DNA of 64,000 bases from contig WHVA01000193.1 in NCBI GenBank assembly GCA_015179125.1, forward strand, positions 62,001 through 126,000. The letters run 5' to 3'. The translations under genes and the position numbers were made by a program. The notes under the pieces are model-generated. The model saw only the letters and a list, made by a program, of their open reading frames with translations. It was not told the origin of the DNA and searched no databases. Origin of the DNA: Gautieria morchelliformis (taxonomy: Eukaryota > Basidiomycota > Agaricomycetes > Gomphales > Gomphaceae). Positions 11,095-21,393 of this stretch are shown here, one piece after another; within the stretch, counting starts at the first letter, position 1; every line of letters begins with the position of its first letter.

Positions 11095-12495
11095 TCAGGT
11101 TAGCAACTTTGTGGTGGCAAAATACTCCAAGTTTTTGTGATCAGTGACAATGTCAATAGGGGAGCTGGAGCCCTCCAGATAGTGTCTCCAACGTTGAAAC
11201 ACTTCAAAAATTGCCAATAGCTCTTTATCATGGACATCATAATTTAATTCGGCACCGGAAAAAGTTTGGGAGTGGAAAGCAACTGGGTGCAGGACACCCT
11301 CTTCATCAAACAAAGACAGGATTGCACCGAGGGCGTAATCCGAGGCATCAGTTTCCATGACCATGGGCCAGCTGGGAATCCAATGCGACAGAATTGGGGT
11401 CGAAGTGAAAGCTTCTTTGAGGTAATTGAAAGACTTTCAGCATTCTTCGGTAAACGCCCAAGGGGCGCCTTTACAAGTAAGCAGGGTTAGGGGGACCATG
11501 ATGTCGGAATAGTTATAGATAAAGCGGCGGTAAAAATTGGCGAAGCCGAGGAAGGACTGTATTGTATGTCTTTTACCTTCCGAGGCTCAGGCCAATCATG
11601 GATTGTCTGGACTTTGTCTTTGGACATGGTAAAGCCGTTGGTAGACAGCATGTACCCTAAGATTCCACGGAATCTCGGTGCCATTCGCATTTATTGGGTT
11701 TAGCATAGAGACCGTGTTTCCGAAGATGCCGCAATACTTCACGGACGTGTTCCCTGTGTTTGACCGGGTCGTCGGAGTAGATGAGTATGTCATCAAGGTA
11801 CACAACGACGCATACATCATCAAGCATATCTCCAAAGATGTCATTCATAAAACGTTGAAAAACCAGACCATTGGTTAAGCTGAAAGGCATGACTAGCCAT
11901 TTGAAAGAACCGTAACGGGTCCGGAATGCTGTTTTCCACTTGTCGCCTTCAGCGACTCGGACAAGGTGGAATGCATGCTGAAGGTCGGATTTGGTATAAA
12001 TCTGAGCCTTTCGGGGTGCATCCAACAAGTCGGTAATCAACGGGAGTGGATAGTGGTCCTCCTTCATAATCTTATTGAGTGCTCAGAAATCCACTCAGAG
12101 CCGAAGTTCGCCACTCTTCTTTTTGACAAAGAGGATAGGGGCTCCGTGGGAGGACCGAGTGGGCCAAATGTAACCCAAATTCAGGTGCTCATCAATGAAA
12201 GCTCGGAGCGTGGCAAGCTCCAAGGTAGAGAGCGAGTATAACAGGGGTTGAGGAGGAGTAGCACCATCCGCTAAAGCGATCTTTAGATCATAGGGTCAGG
12301 GGGAGCCAAGGCATCACCCTTGGACTTGCTAAAGACATCTGCGAAGTCGTGGTACTCCTTCGGAACATCCTTTAGATCCACCAGGTTGGGTTGCACAGAA
12401 GCCAAACGGGCTGAGGCCTCAGATTCGGGCTGTGCCAGGTTTAGCTGGAAACACTGGGAACCCTCTAGCTTGCAGGCAGTAAAATGCTGCTGCAT
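11095..12495 (-). pseudogene. Gypsy pol: reverse transcriptase and RNase H
   Basis: The reverse transcriptase motifs are clear: [30 protein letters not shown], and the catalytic [11 protein letters not shown]. After the connection comes an RNase H start (METDASDYALGAILS, YDVHDKELLAIFEVFQRWRHYL). An upstream part includes DFADVFSKSKGDALAP, typical of the protease to reverse transcriptase link. Order and strand agree with the LTRs. The region is broken. Confidence 0.9.
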
Positions 12496-12542
12496 TCAGG
12501 AGAGCCACCCAGGGCGCTTCCAAGCTCGGGTTTGGCTCAGTC

Positions 12543-13398
12543 TCAGCCATAGAGGCATGAGCAGCCGGAGCAGGGATGTGTTCCACAGGACTTCCCGGGA
12601 GGGTAGTTCAGAACGTTATCCATGCGGCATTGGTGTTCTGCAGGCGTGAGTTTGCTGTCCTTGTCAAGCCTGTCCAGTTTGGTTTTTTTCTGACCCTCAG
12701 ACTGATTATTCCCTTTCGGCTTGTCCTTGCCTTTGCCTTGGTTGTTACCAGCATTAACGTTGGAGTTGCCGGAACCTTGACCTTGACGTTGGTCGTTGTT
12801 CTGGGATCCTCGGTTTTGGTTGGCCAACCTATCGTTCTTGGCCTTGGGTTTGGGAGCAGAATGAGTCTCGCGAGAGAGTTCACCGCGACGTTCCCAATAC
12901 CTCTGGTTGATTTTTTGAATGAGGTCTCGGAGGTCATCAAGGGTTTGGGGTTTGTTGAAGTACACCATTTCGTCCTTGATTCGTTTCGGCAAGGCCAAAT
13001 AGGCTTGGCGATGAAAAGCCAAATCATTATACTGGCGGACGGATGCAAGCCTGTAGAATTCGACGAAAAACCGAATTGCCTTGTGGTTATCCTTCATGAC
13101 CAAATTCTCGAGCTCGATTTCGACATCAGCAACCTGATCGTAGGGGCCAAAATTTAGATAGAGCTCTTCCGTGAATGCCGTGTAATCTGAATCCCATGCA
13201 GGTTCATCGGCAGGGTCATCTGCAAGGTAGGGCTCGAAATAGTCTATGGATGTTCCCTTGAGGAAGGGCAAAACCTAGTTCACTTTCATAGAACCATCTT
13301 GGAATGCTTGGGGTTTGGCACGGAAATTCAGCATGCACTGGAGAAGAAATCCTCAGAGCTTCTTTGGGTCCAAACCGTCGAATTGGTCGGGTTCCCAA
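12543..13398 (-). pseudogene. Gypsy gag-like region
   Basis: The open stretch has the profile of fungal Gypsy gag: FEPYLADDPADEPAWDSDYT, a helix-rich part with QYNDLAFHRQAYLALPKRIK, then a basic, asparagine- and glycine-rich tail. Gag forms the particle of the element. It sits directly inside the 5' LTR, as expected. It belongs to a broken element and is listed as a fossil. Confidence 0.75.
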
Positions 13399-14223
13399 AG
13401 TTTTGCCTTCAAGTCACTTCGGTCTCCACCACCACCAAGCCCATTGTTGGCGAGCCTTTCCAAAGCCGTGAGCAGTCACCCCACCTGTTCCTCGCCGTTT
13501 GCCGCTGCATTCGGTTTGGGATTAGGTCTCGGGCCTGCTACATTGCGATCAGAATTATGCTCGGAACCGGAATCGGAATCTGTTGTGAATTGTGTTGTGA
13601 ATCATCATAACTCGCCATGTTAGTATAGCCTGCAGCGTGAACCGGCACTATCCCGGTGCTATCCATGTTTGGATGCAACTCCTATCTAGTTCCCACTCCG
13701 CTGACCCCTGACCGAGCACCCATACCTTCGACACTCGTATATGTAGCTAGCCCAGCAGTTACAACAAATACATCGGTTTCAGCCCTTTCAGCTGCACTGC
13801 AGCTCCATTTAGTGTTACAGCTAGAGTTAGCTAACACTCGAGTTCTGTCTGTCTCTGCGCTCAGCGCACCGAGTTCTGTTCCAGCCTTCGTCTCTCTCCA
13901 TATCCCTCCTCGCATTATAACAACAGAATCATTGCCACCTCCACCACCATTGCCAGGATCACTCGGCTCGGGGGGTTCAGCGCTCGGTTCCTCAGGAACT
14001 TCACTGACACACCCTCAGCCAGCACCAATCACTCGGTGCTGGGGTGCGGGTTGAACTGATGGGGGGTTGGAATACCAGTGATGAAACAGGGGGTTTTCCA
14101 GGACCCTCGAAGCACCTTGTGCATGCCAAGCTTTGATTGTCAGCATTACACAGCTGACTTCGGCATGGGTGTATGATTAGGTGATTGGAATTCTGAACAA
14201 AGAGTGTAGGAGTTCAGATATAC

Positions 14224-14676
14224 TGTTAAGGTTGAGTTTCGCACTGTAGTTTGGCTTTACCAAAGCCAAACTCGGGTCTCAGGTCGGAGGGCTTGGCTTC
14301 AACCTCATGGGTTGTGCCCACTCAGTGTTCCGCCCTAATTTCAGGAGCGGTCTCGGCTATAAGCCGAGATACGGGTTTTGATATCAAGCAGAGGGTCTCA
14401 AGTACGATAAGCTAATTAGATATCTGAACTGGGGAGCTACTGTACATGGACTGGAGGTCTATATAGTAAAGTAGCGTGCAGGGCCGCAAAGAGAACATGA
14501 TCAGATCAACGGTCAGGGGAACAAGGGTCGGGCAAACGGGGAACTAACTAGAAAAAGGAATCAGGGGTGATGGGAAGTGGTAAGGGAAATCCCAAGGAGA
14601 GCTGAGAATACCTGAGGTTCCCAAATGAGTGCCGAGGCCAAGGCTTCGGTCTGGATTCGGGAATGGAATTGTAACA
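14224..14676 (-). repeat. Gypsy 5' LTR (short form)
   Basis: This 453-bp LTR starts tgttaagg and ends ttgtaaca on the plus strand. It is followed by target duplication AGTAT at 14677. It lacks the repeat-bearing block present in the other LTR. Confidence 0.9.
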
Positions 14677-14681
14677 AGTAT

Positions 14682-14808
14682 AACCCTTTTGCGACCAGCA
14701 TGCATGAGCGTAAAGAGAGAGAGGCCCTTCGTGTCAGTACCACTCAATGCTCTGGAGCTGTTCAGACACTCCTTGGTTTTGTATGGACATGTCAGAGACT
14801 CTAATATC
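14682..14808. other. Harbinger-like element sequence between the nested LTR elements
   Basis: A short unique stretch between the Gypsy target duplication and the Copia target duplication ATATC. It is part of the surrounding non-autonomous element. No gene was recognised. Confidence 0.55.
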
Positions 14809-15416
14809 TGTTAGGAAACCAGACTGTACAGTACCCAATGACCCACTCACCCTCCTCTGACCCACCAATCACTTACCACCCTTTTCCCCCCATGAGCCTC
14901 TACCATCCCACGAGTCAAAGGAGTTCACGTACGCACGCACCAAGTTGAGTCAAGCCGAGTCGAGGAGCCACGTGAGTCCACGTGATCTCACGGGCTCACA
15001 TCGCCGCACACACATCGTGGATCAGCCGGACGATCAAGTTCTACGTTTCTCCCCCCCCCCTTCTCCTGTCTCGACCCTGTTCCATTCTACGATCGCACCA
15101 TGCTGCTCCACAATATGTACACGTAGATAGTTCTATCTTTGATCTACCCCACGAACGCTCCACACCCATCTCCAACCCTCGGTCCGCCACCTTCTGACCT
15201 TCCTCTCGCCCATGCCCCCTCAATCTCACCATCCATTACCTTAGATACGTTTGTATAAGAGACCGAACGATGCTCCCAATTGATACTCACCAATTCTACT
15301 GGTCATTTCCCCGGCGCTCGAGTCCTAAGCGCATCGAGACCTTGCAGACTTATTCCGGGCCTAATTCCCTAGCTACTCCTAGTAGCACACCTCTTAGTTA
15401 CCGAGTGTCATTTAGA
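14809..15416 (+). repeat. Copia 1 5' LTR
   Basis: 608 bp, preceded by target duplication ATATC. It ends in tttaga rather than the usual CA, an end supported by the matching 3' LTR and its flank. Confidence 0.88.
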
Positions 15417-15440
15417 GATTAAGAGTCTCAGCACTCACCG

Positions 15441-17308
15441 ATGACTCAACCCATACCGACCACCGTCATGCACCCGAAGCACCACATCCACAAGTTTCGG
15501 GACATCAAACCGAAGCTCGGGCGCGACAACTGGGTGTCGTGGAAAAGGGAGCTCCTAGCCACAGCCAGAGACAGGGGCCTGTACGCTAACATCACAGACA
15601 TTGACCCGGTCCCAAGCAACGCTAGCCCCAATGTCTCCATCGTAGGAACGATACCGCACATTGGGACAACGCCACTCACCCAGCTCGTAGACGAATGGAA
15701 CGATAGGAATAACGTTGCGTACAACCAGATCCTACTTTGCGTATCACCTGACCTCCAGACCGCGATCGATAACATGGACATTGCCTCGGAAGCCTGGACC
15801 ATCCTAACGAAGAAGTTCAAGTCTAAAGACCCGAGTAAAATCAGCATCGTCAGGACCAAATACAAATACTACCATATGGTTGAGGGACAGTCCGTCAACG
15901 AGTACCTCACGACCATGAAGGATTTCCGAAACCAGCTAGGAAAGATGAGTGAGATCATAGCCGACTCAACTCACACAGCCACGTTCTCAGGAACGTACCT
16001 GAGTCCTGGAGGCCGATTACCCAAACAATCCGCATGATTACGTGCGACCCCGACGACATTGAGGAACACCTCGAGGCCCATGAGGCGGACCTCAACGCCG
16101 TCGATATTTCCAGCCAGGCCGCCACTGCGTTCATCGCAAGGGCGGCACGACCCACACCTAGCAGGTCCAACCTGCTGAATGTCCCACAGAGCCGACAGTT
16201 TGCTGCAGCACAGTACGCACCTCGAGCCAACCAGAGGCCGTTCTACCACTGCAACAACTGTGGGAAGGAGGGACACAGCGCTTCCAGGTATTTTGCGCCA
16301 GGGGTTGGTTTAGCTGGGCAATCACCTTGGAAGCCCTTCCAAGGCCAATCCCCTTCCACTCCCACCTCTAGAACTCATAATAACTCACCTTCCGTTCCCC
16401 CCCAGCGACCCAACCCAGCGACAGACTCAAAGCTGAACGACTCAGCTCGTCTCATGGGCCAAAGCAGGGACATCGCCATGATGGCACGGATTACAGAGGT
16501 ACTGGAAGATATGAGTCAGACAATCGTCCTGTCAACAGTAACCACAGCGTTATCCACGATCAAGAACAAAGTGCACACCTGGTTGATAGACTCAGCCGCA
16601 TCCAGCCACCTTTGCGGAACGGCCGATCTATTTGACCATCTGTACACGGTCACGCCGATCTCGATCTCGACAGCCAGCGGGGAGGCTTTCACAGCCAATC
16701 AGAGAGGGACGATACACATTACCCTCTGCTCCGACGCGTCATTTCACCTCCCCCATCTCCCAATAACACTCCTCGACGTCATCTACGTGCCGAAACTTAA
16801 CGCGAACCTCCTGTCAGTCGGACGAATGACCACTGCCAACGTTGATGTTATTTTTAGCAAGCATCATTCCTCGCTCTTGGTAGATAACAAGGTCCTAGCC
16901 CACGGTCCAAAGATCAGCAATTTATTTACCTATACTGCCCTTACCACTCCCAAAACCAAAGTCGAGACAGCGAAGTACTCGAGCAACTCGAACGACCCGC
17001 CCAAAATAAGGCTCTGGAACCACCGGCCAGCGCACACGATTTATTCAACGATCGAGAAGATGATTAGGAGGAGGACGGCGAACAGGTTCATACTGTACAT
17101 CAAAGCGGATCTCACGACGCAATGTGAGAACTGCCCATTCGGGAAGCAGACCAGGGCCCCATTCAGACGCGAGGAGGACCTCCCACCGGCCATCGGAGAC
17201 ATCATTGTCTCGGATATCTGCGGCCCCTTTGAAGTGTCAATCGGGGGCTACAATAATTTGTCACCTGGATCGACTCGAAGACCAGGTACGCGAGCATATA
17301 TTTCCTAA
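15441..17308 (+). pseudogene. Copia 1 gag and protease region
   Basis: The first frame (15441-16037) has the gag opening DNWVSWKRELLATARDRGLY, typical of Copia gag. The next (16034-17308) contains a zinc knuckle CNNCGKEGHSASRY and the protease active site WLIDSAASSHLCG. It ends with a pre-integrase zinc region (LWNHRPAHTIYS, then CENCPFGKQ). These parts package the element RNA and process its polyprotein. The element is broken. Confidence 0.85.
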
Positions 17309-17364
17309 AGAACAAGGAATGCTCAACCGTCACAGAGTCATTTCGACTCTACCTGGCGTGGGTC

Positions 17365-18492
17365 ATGAGGCAGAAGGGAGCCGATGTAAAGAGGGTCAGG
17401 ACTGACAATGGGGGAGAATACATGGGGCGAGAGTTCAAAGACATATGCCGTAAGCTCGGAATAGTTCATGAAACAACCTCACCGTATACCCCAGAGCACA
17501 ATGGGATCGCCGAACGATACAACAGGACCCTTCAGGAGGGCGCGCTCACCCTCCAGCACGACTCTGAACTGTCAGGCAAGTTCTGGGTATCAGCAACCCA
17601 CACAGTAAACTTCGTCAGAAATCGAATACTGCACTCACGCACAGGGACATCTCCATACGAGGGGTTCTGGGGATCGAAGCCCAAACTCGACTGGCTGCGC
17701 ACATACAGGGCAAAGTGCTGGGTGCTGATACCTAAGGCGATCAGGCGAAAAGGGGGCTACAGGTCTGTGGAAGGCATCTTCGTCGGGTACTTCGATGACT
17801 CCAAGGTGTACAAGATATGGGTCCCGAGGACCCACTCGATCATGAAAGCACGCGACGCTATCTTCGATGAGTATAACCACATCGAGCGAGTCATGATCCA
17901 TGCTACTGATGATGTCGACCTTCCAGGACTATGGACCGACAAGATTCACATCTCAACGTCCCCCTCCCCCACTTCACCCGGGATCGCCTGGTCTGAGGAG
18001 GGGTCACTCCCTTTCACACCAGAAGCGCCAACAAGCATTTCTGGAGTAGAAGGGAGAGGGGGCGACGCGGGACCAGGCCCGGCACAGATAGAGGAGGCGG
18101 CAGGCGGTGAGAGAGCAGAGACAGAGGAAAAGAAGTTAGCAGCGGAGGAGATGACAAGCGGCGGAGACGCGGGTGAGGCCACGGCGCCGAAATATTTTGA
18201 GCAAGGGCCATGGCTCGACCCAGAGAACTCGTCGTATGGCAGAGGGAAGTGCCGTCAGGCTCTAATCGTGGAAGTCGCGGCACTAGTGCATGGAACGTCG
18301 ACACTCGAAGAGACAGAGTCAGCGTTTGTGACCCTAGCTGAAGATGAACCTGACCAGTATCAAGACGCAATGAACTCACCTGACGCACAGAAATGGAAGG
18401 AAGCGTGTGAGCAGGAGTACGAGACCCTGAAGGGATATCACACCTGGACCCTTGTCCAGAGACCACCGAACACGAACATCGTCGGATGCTGA
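17365..18492 (+). pseudogene. Copia 1 integrase
   Basis: Integrase core motifs include RTDNGGEYMGREFKD and SPYTPEHNGIAERYNRTLQ, with the acidic residues of the DDE triad. After the core come SPYEGFWGSKPKLDWLRTY and a low-complexity acidic linker rich in G, A and E. The frame leads into the reverse transcriptase region just downstream. Confidence 0.88.
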
Positions 18493-18495
18493 TGG

Positions 18496-19908
18496 ATGTT
18501 CAGAGTCAAGAGGGACAACCTGGGACAAGTCAATAAGTATAAAGCGAGGCTAGTCGCTCAGGGATTCTCACAGGTGCCCGGAATCGACTATAATGAGACA
18601 TACTCCCCCACGATCCGACTCACCTCCATCAGGCTGATTCTCGTGCTCGCATGTCGATACGGACTAGAACTTCAACAGGTCGACGTAAAGGGGGAGTACA
18701 TGAACGGGAAGCTGGAGGATGAGGTATACATGAGGCAGCCAGAGGGATTTGTGGAGGAAGGAAGCGAAGGAAAGGTGTGTAAGCTGAACAAGGGGGTCTA
18801 CGGACTAAAACAGTCAGGGCGCGTGTGGCACAACACCCTGAGAACCGAGATCAAGAAGATAGGGTTCAGAGCGGGGGAGGCCGACACCACAGTATTCTTT
18901 CAATTCGGAGACTGCGGCTCAATCGAGATAGCCGGATGGTACGTCGACGACGGCCTCCTCGCGGCCGACTCCACACAGTCCATGGACCGGATGGTGATGG
19001 ATATAAAGGGGAGCTTCGATATCCAAGACCTTGGAGAGCCAGAACGTCTCCTCAGCATCAGGATAAGCAGGAACAGATCGCTGAGTACCATTCACATACC
19101 CCAACCCTCATTCGTCTCTACTATCGCAAAAAGATTCGATATCTCCCCCGGCCGACCCATCACATTTCCCATGGACTCGACAATCGATCTCAGAATGGCC
19201 ACCATCACCGACGATACACTCGATGTACCATACGCGACCCTCATCGGCAGCCTCAACTACTGCACCATCGCGACCCGCCCCGACATATCATATGCAACCA
19301 ACAAATGTGCGCAGTTCATTTCCAGACCAACGCTCCAGCACTGGGAGGCCGCGAAGCGAGTCATACGATACCTGCTACACACGAAGGAGTACGGGATCCT
19401 GTACAGGGTGGAGGGCAACGGGGTCAGGGGGTATGCTCACAACCTGGCAGGATTCACAGATGCGGACTTCGCAGGCGACGTCAATGAATGCAAGTCCACG
19501 ATGGGCTGGGTATTCACATTCAACGGCTCCCCGTTCTCGTGGGCGTCCAAGAAACAGCACTGCGTATCAAGATCTTCAATGGAATCCGAGCTCGTAGCCG
19601 GATCATTCGCGTCGGTCGAGGGCATATGGCTGATACGCCTAGGGAAGGATTTTCATCATAATTTTACCCCTATTCCGCTCTTCACAGACAATCAATCCTC
19701 CATCCTATTCTCAAAGAACGACATCAGCAGCAACCGGACTAAACATATCGACACGCACCATCACTACACGTGCAACCAAATCGACACCGGGAACATTCGA
19801 CTGCGGTACATCCCTGGCTCCGATAACCCAGCAGACATTCTCACAAAGCCACTCTTGCCGCGCAAGCACGTCTATCTCCTCGATCTTCTCGGAGTCTGTC
19901 GTGCTTGA
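18496..19908 (+). pseudogene. Copia 1 reverse transcriptase and RNase H
   Basis: Reverse transcriptase motifs are clear: YKARLVAQGFSQVPGIDY, LQQVDVKGEYMNGKL, GVYGLKQSGRVWH and the catalytic WYVDDGLLAAD. RNase H follows: AGFTDADFAGDVNECKST, SSMESELVAGSFASVEG, LFTDNQSSI and HIDTHHHY. It ends with the family's NPADILTKPL motif just before the polypurine tract. Confidence 0.92.
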
Positions 19909-19915
19909 GGGGGCA

Positions 19916-21005
19916 TGTTAGGAAACCAGACTGTACAGTACCCAATGACTCACTCACCCTCCTCTGACCCACCACTCACTTACCACCCTTTTCCCCCCAT
20001 GAGCCTCTACCATCCCACGAGTCAAACGAGTTCACCGAGGCGCGTATGCGCGCACCGAGTCGAGTCGAGTCTAGTCGAGCCGAGTCAAGGAGCCACGCAA
20101 GTCCACGCGATCTCACGGGCTCACATCGCCACACACACATCGTGGATCAGCCAGACGATTGAGTTCTACGTTCCCCCCCCCCCTTTCTCCTGTCTCGACC
20201 CTGTTCTGTAAGGGCAACCCTGGCTGGTTGTGGAGATCACACTACCACACAACTGACAAGGGGAAATCCAAAGTATGTATAAACGAACAACAGGGTATAC
20301 AAGAGAGGGGATTCTCACCCGACAAGGGAAATCCAAAGAGAAAAGTCTAAGGACCCCCAATGTCAGCAAGCCCGTATTATACTACGCTGCGCAGCCAGGG
20401 ACAGCACTTGGCACTCGCCATCAACCCTGCATCCCCCTGACTTCCCTGACCCTTGATCGACCCTTGATGCCACCTATTACACGAGTCGCCTGATTTCCGA
20501 CACTGTTCCTAGAGCGGAAGTCGGAAATTGGAGTGGAACTGGAAAAGCGAACAGGACTGGTGGAAGTTCTCCCATAAGCGGAATCATTTCCGAAAGCAGA
20601 GGCGGAGATGGAATCGGAACCAGAAGCGGAGTCGGAAATAGAGTCGGAACTGGAAATGGAAAACAACGATCGCACCATGCTGCTCCACAATATGTACACG
20701 TAGATAGTTCTATCTTTGATCTACCCCACGAACGCTCCACACCCATCTCCAACCCTCGGTCCGCCACCTTCTGACCTTCCTCTCGCCCGTGCCCCCTCAA
20801 TCTCACCATCCATTACCTTAGAGACGTTTGTATAAGAGACCGAACGATGCTCCCAATTGATACTCACCAATTCTACTGGTCATTTTCCCCAGCGCTTGAG
20901 TCCTAAGCGCATCGAGACCTTGCAGACTTATTCCGGGCCAACCCAGGCCCTAATTCCCTAGCTACTCCTAGTAGCACACCTCTTAGTTACTGAGTGTCAT
21001 TTAGA
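19916..21005 (+). repeat. Copia 1 3' LTR with an inserted block
   Basis: It matches the 5' LTR except for about 460 bp of extra sequence at roughly 20207-20667. The extra block resembles the LTR-like block at 9703-10125 in its first half. It ends in an irregular array of GGAA/TCGGAA words (20510-20665). Clean target duplications around the block were not seen. Confidence 0.85.
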
Positions 21006-21393
21006 ATATCCATACACCAAGCTAGCAAAAACAATTTGCAGCACTATACTAGGATATGGAGGAGTGAAGGAGAGGAGGGTGTGATTATCAATCAACCCTT
21101 CCGACTTAGCTAGCCAGGTTTGAACTTGTCGCACATACATTTAACAAGGCATGCTGCTCACGTGATGGCACTGGACTCAGGTTGTTTTTGCATGTGCTGA
21201 AATGTTGCGTTTGGCTGCACAGCCAGATCACACAAATTGCCCGCCTGTTTGGCTGAACTGAACACTTGAAAATGCAATCAGAATTGGGAATTGCCCAAAT
21301 CAGATTGCTCTTTCAAATTTGAAAATGCAATGCAACCACTGAACAGGCTCTAAGCATCTGCCATTCTTCCAGAACCTACTGAGCTATTATTAA

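Larger units (their letters stand above)
7871..14676 (-). mobile_element. Ty3/Gypsy LTR retrotransposon, broken
   Basis: The element is bounded by LTRs that start TG and end CA, with a 5-bp target duplication AGTAT at 7866-7870 and 14677-14681. It reads on the minus strand, so the 5' LTR is at 14224-14676 and the 3' LTR at 7871-8978. A purine-rich tract complementary to gtacctccccct lies just inside the 3' LTR. Gag, reverse transcriptase and RNase H parts are present. Only the start of the integrase zinc region is seen, and the integrase core is not. The interval 9100-10620 instead holds an accessory open region on the opposite strand. It is broken in many places. Comparable LTR parts differ by roughly 6%, nearly all transitions, which suggests an older insertion than the Copia at 45531-55999. 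Confidence 0.9.
14809..21005 (+). mobile_element. Ty1/Copia LTR retrotransposon (copy 1), broken
   Basis: LTRs lie at 14809-15416 and 19916-21005, each starting tgttaggaaacc and ending agtgtcatttaga. A 5-bp target duplication ATATC is at 14804-14808 and 21006-21010. A purine tract (ttgagggggca) precedes the 3' LTR. The internal order is gag, protease, integrase, reverse transcriptase, RNase H, typical of Copia. Long frames survive, but about three breaks or more are present, so it is probably not autonomous. The shared LTR parts differ by several percent, which makes it moderately old. Confidence 0.92.
7501..21350. mobile_element. PIF/Harbinger-like non-autonomous element, swollen by nested LTR elements
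   Basis: The ends are inverted repeats. The left starts GAGCCTGTTCGGC and the right, read on the minus strand, starts GAGCCTGTTCAGT; similarity runs about 26 bp. TAA flanks both sides (7498-7500, 21351-21353), as in the TWA target duplications of PIF/Harbinger elements. The paralogous locus near 27620 lacks the insertion and reads ccttaaccatctg, a direct empty site. Its own sequence is only about 840 bp (7501-7870, 14682-14808, 21011-21350) and shows no transposase. The rest is a Gypsy and a Copia element inserted into it. Confidence 0.8.

Noticed and set aside
13656-14054. 132-residue serine- and proline-rich frame between gag and the Gypsy 5' LTR
   Set aside because: It is on the strand opposite to the element genes, in the leader region, and has no domain.
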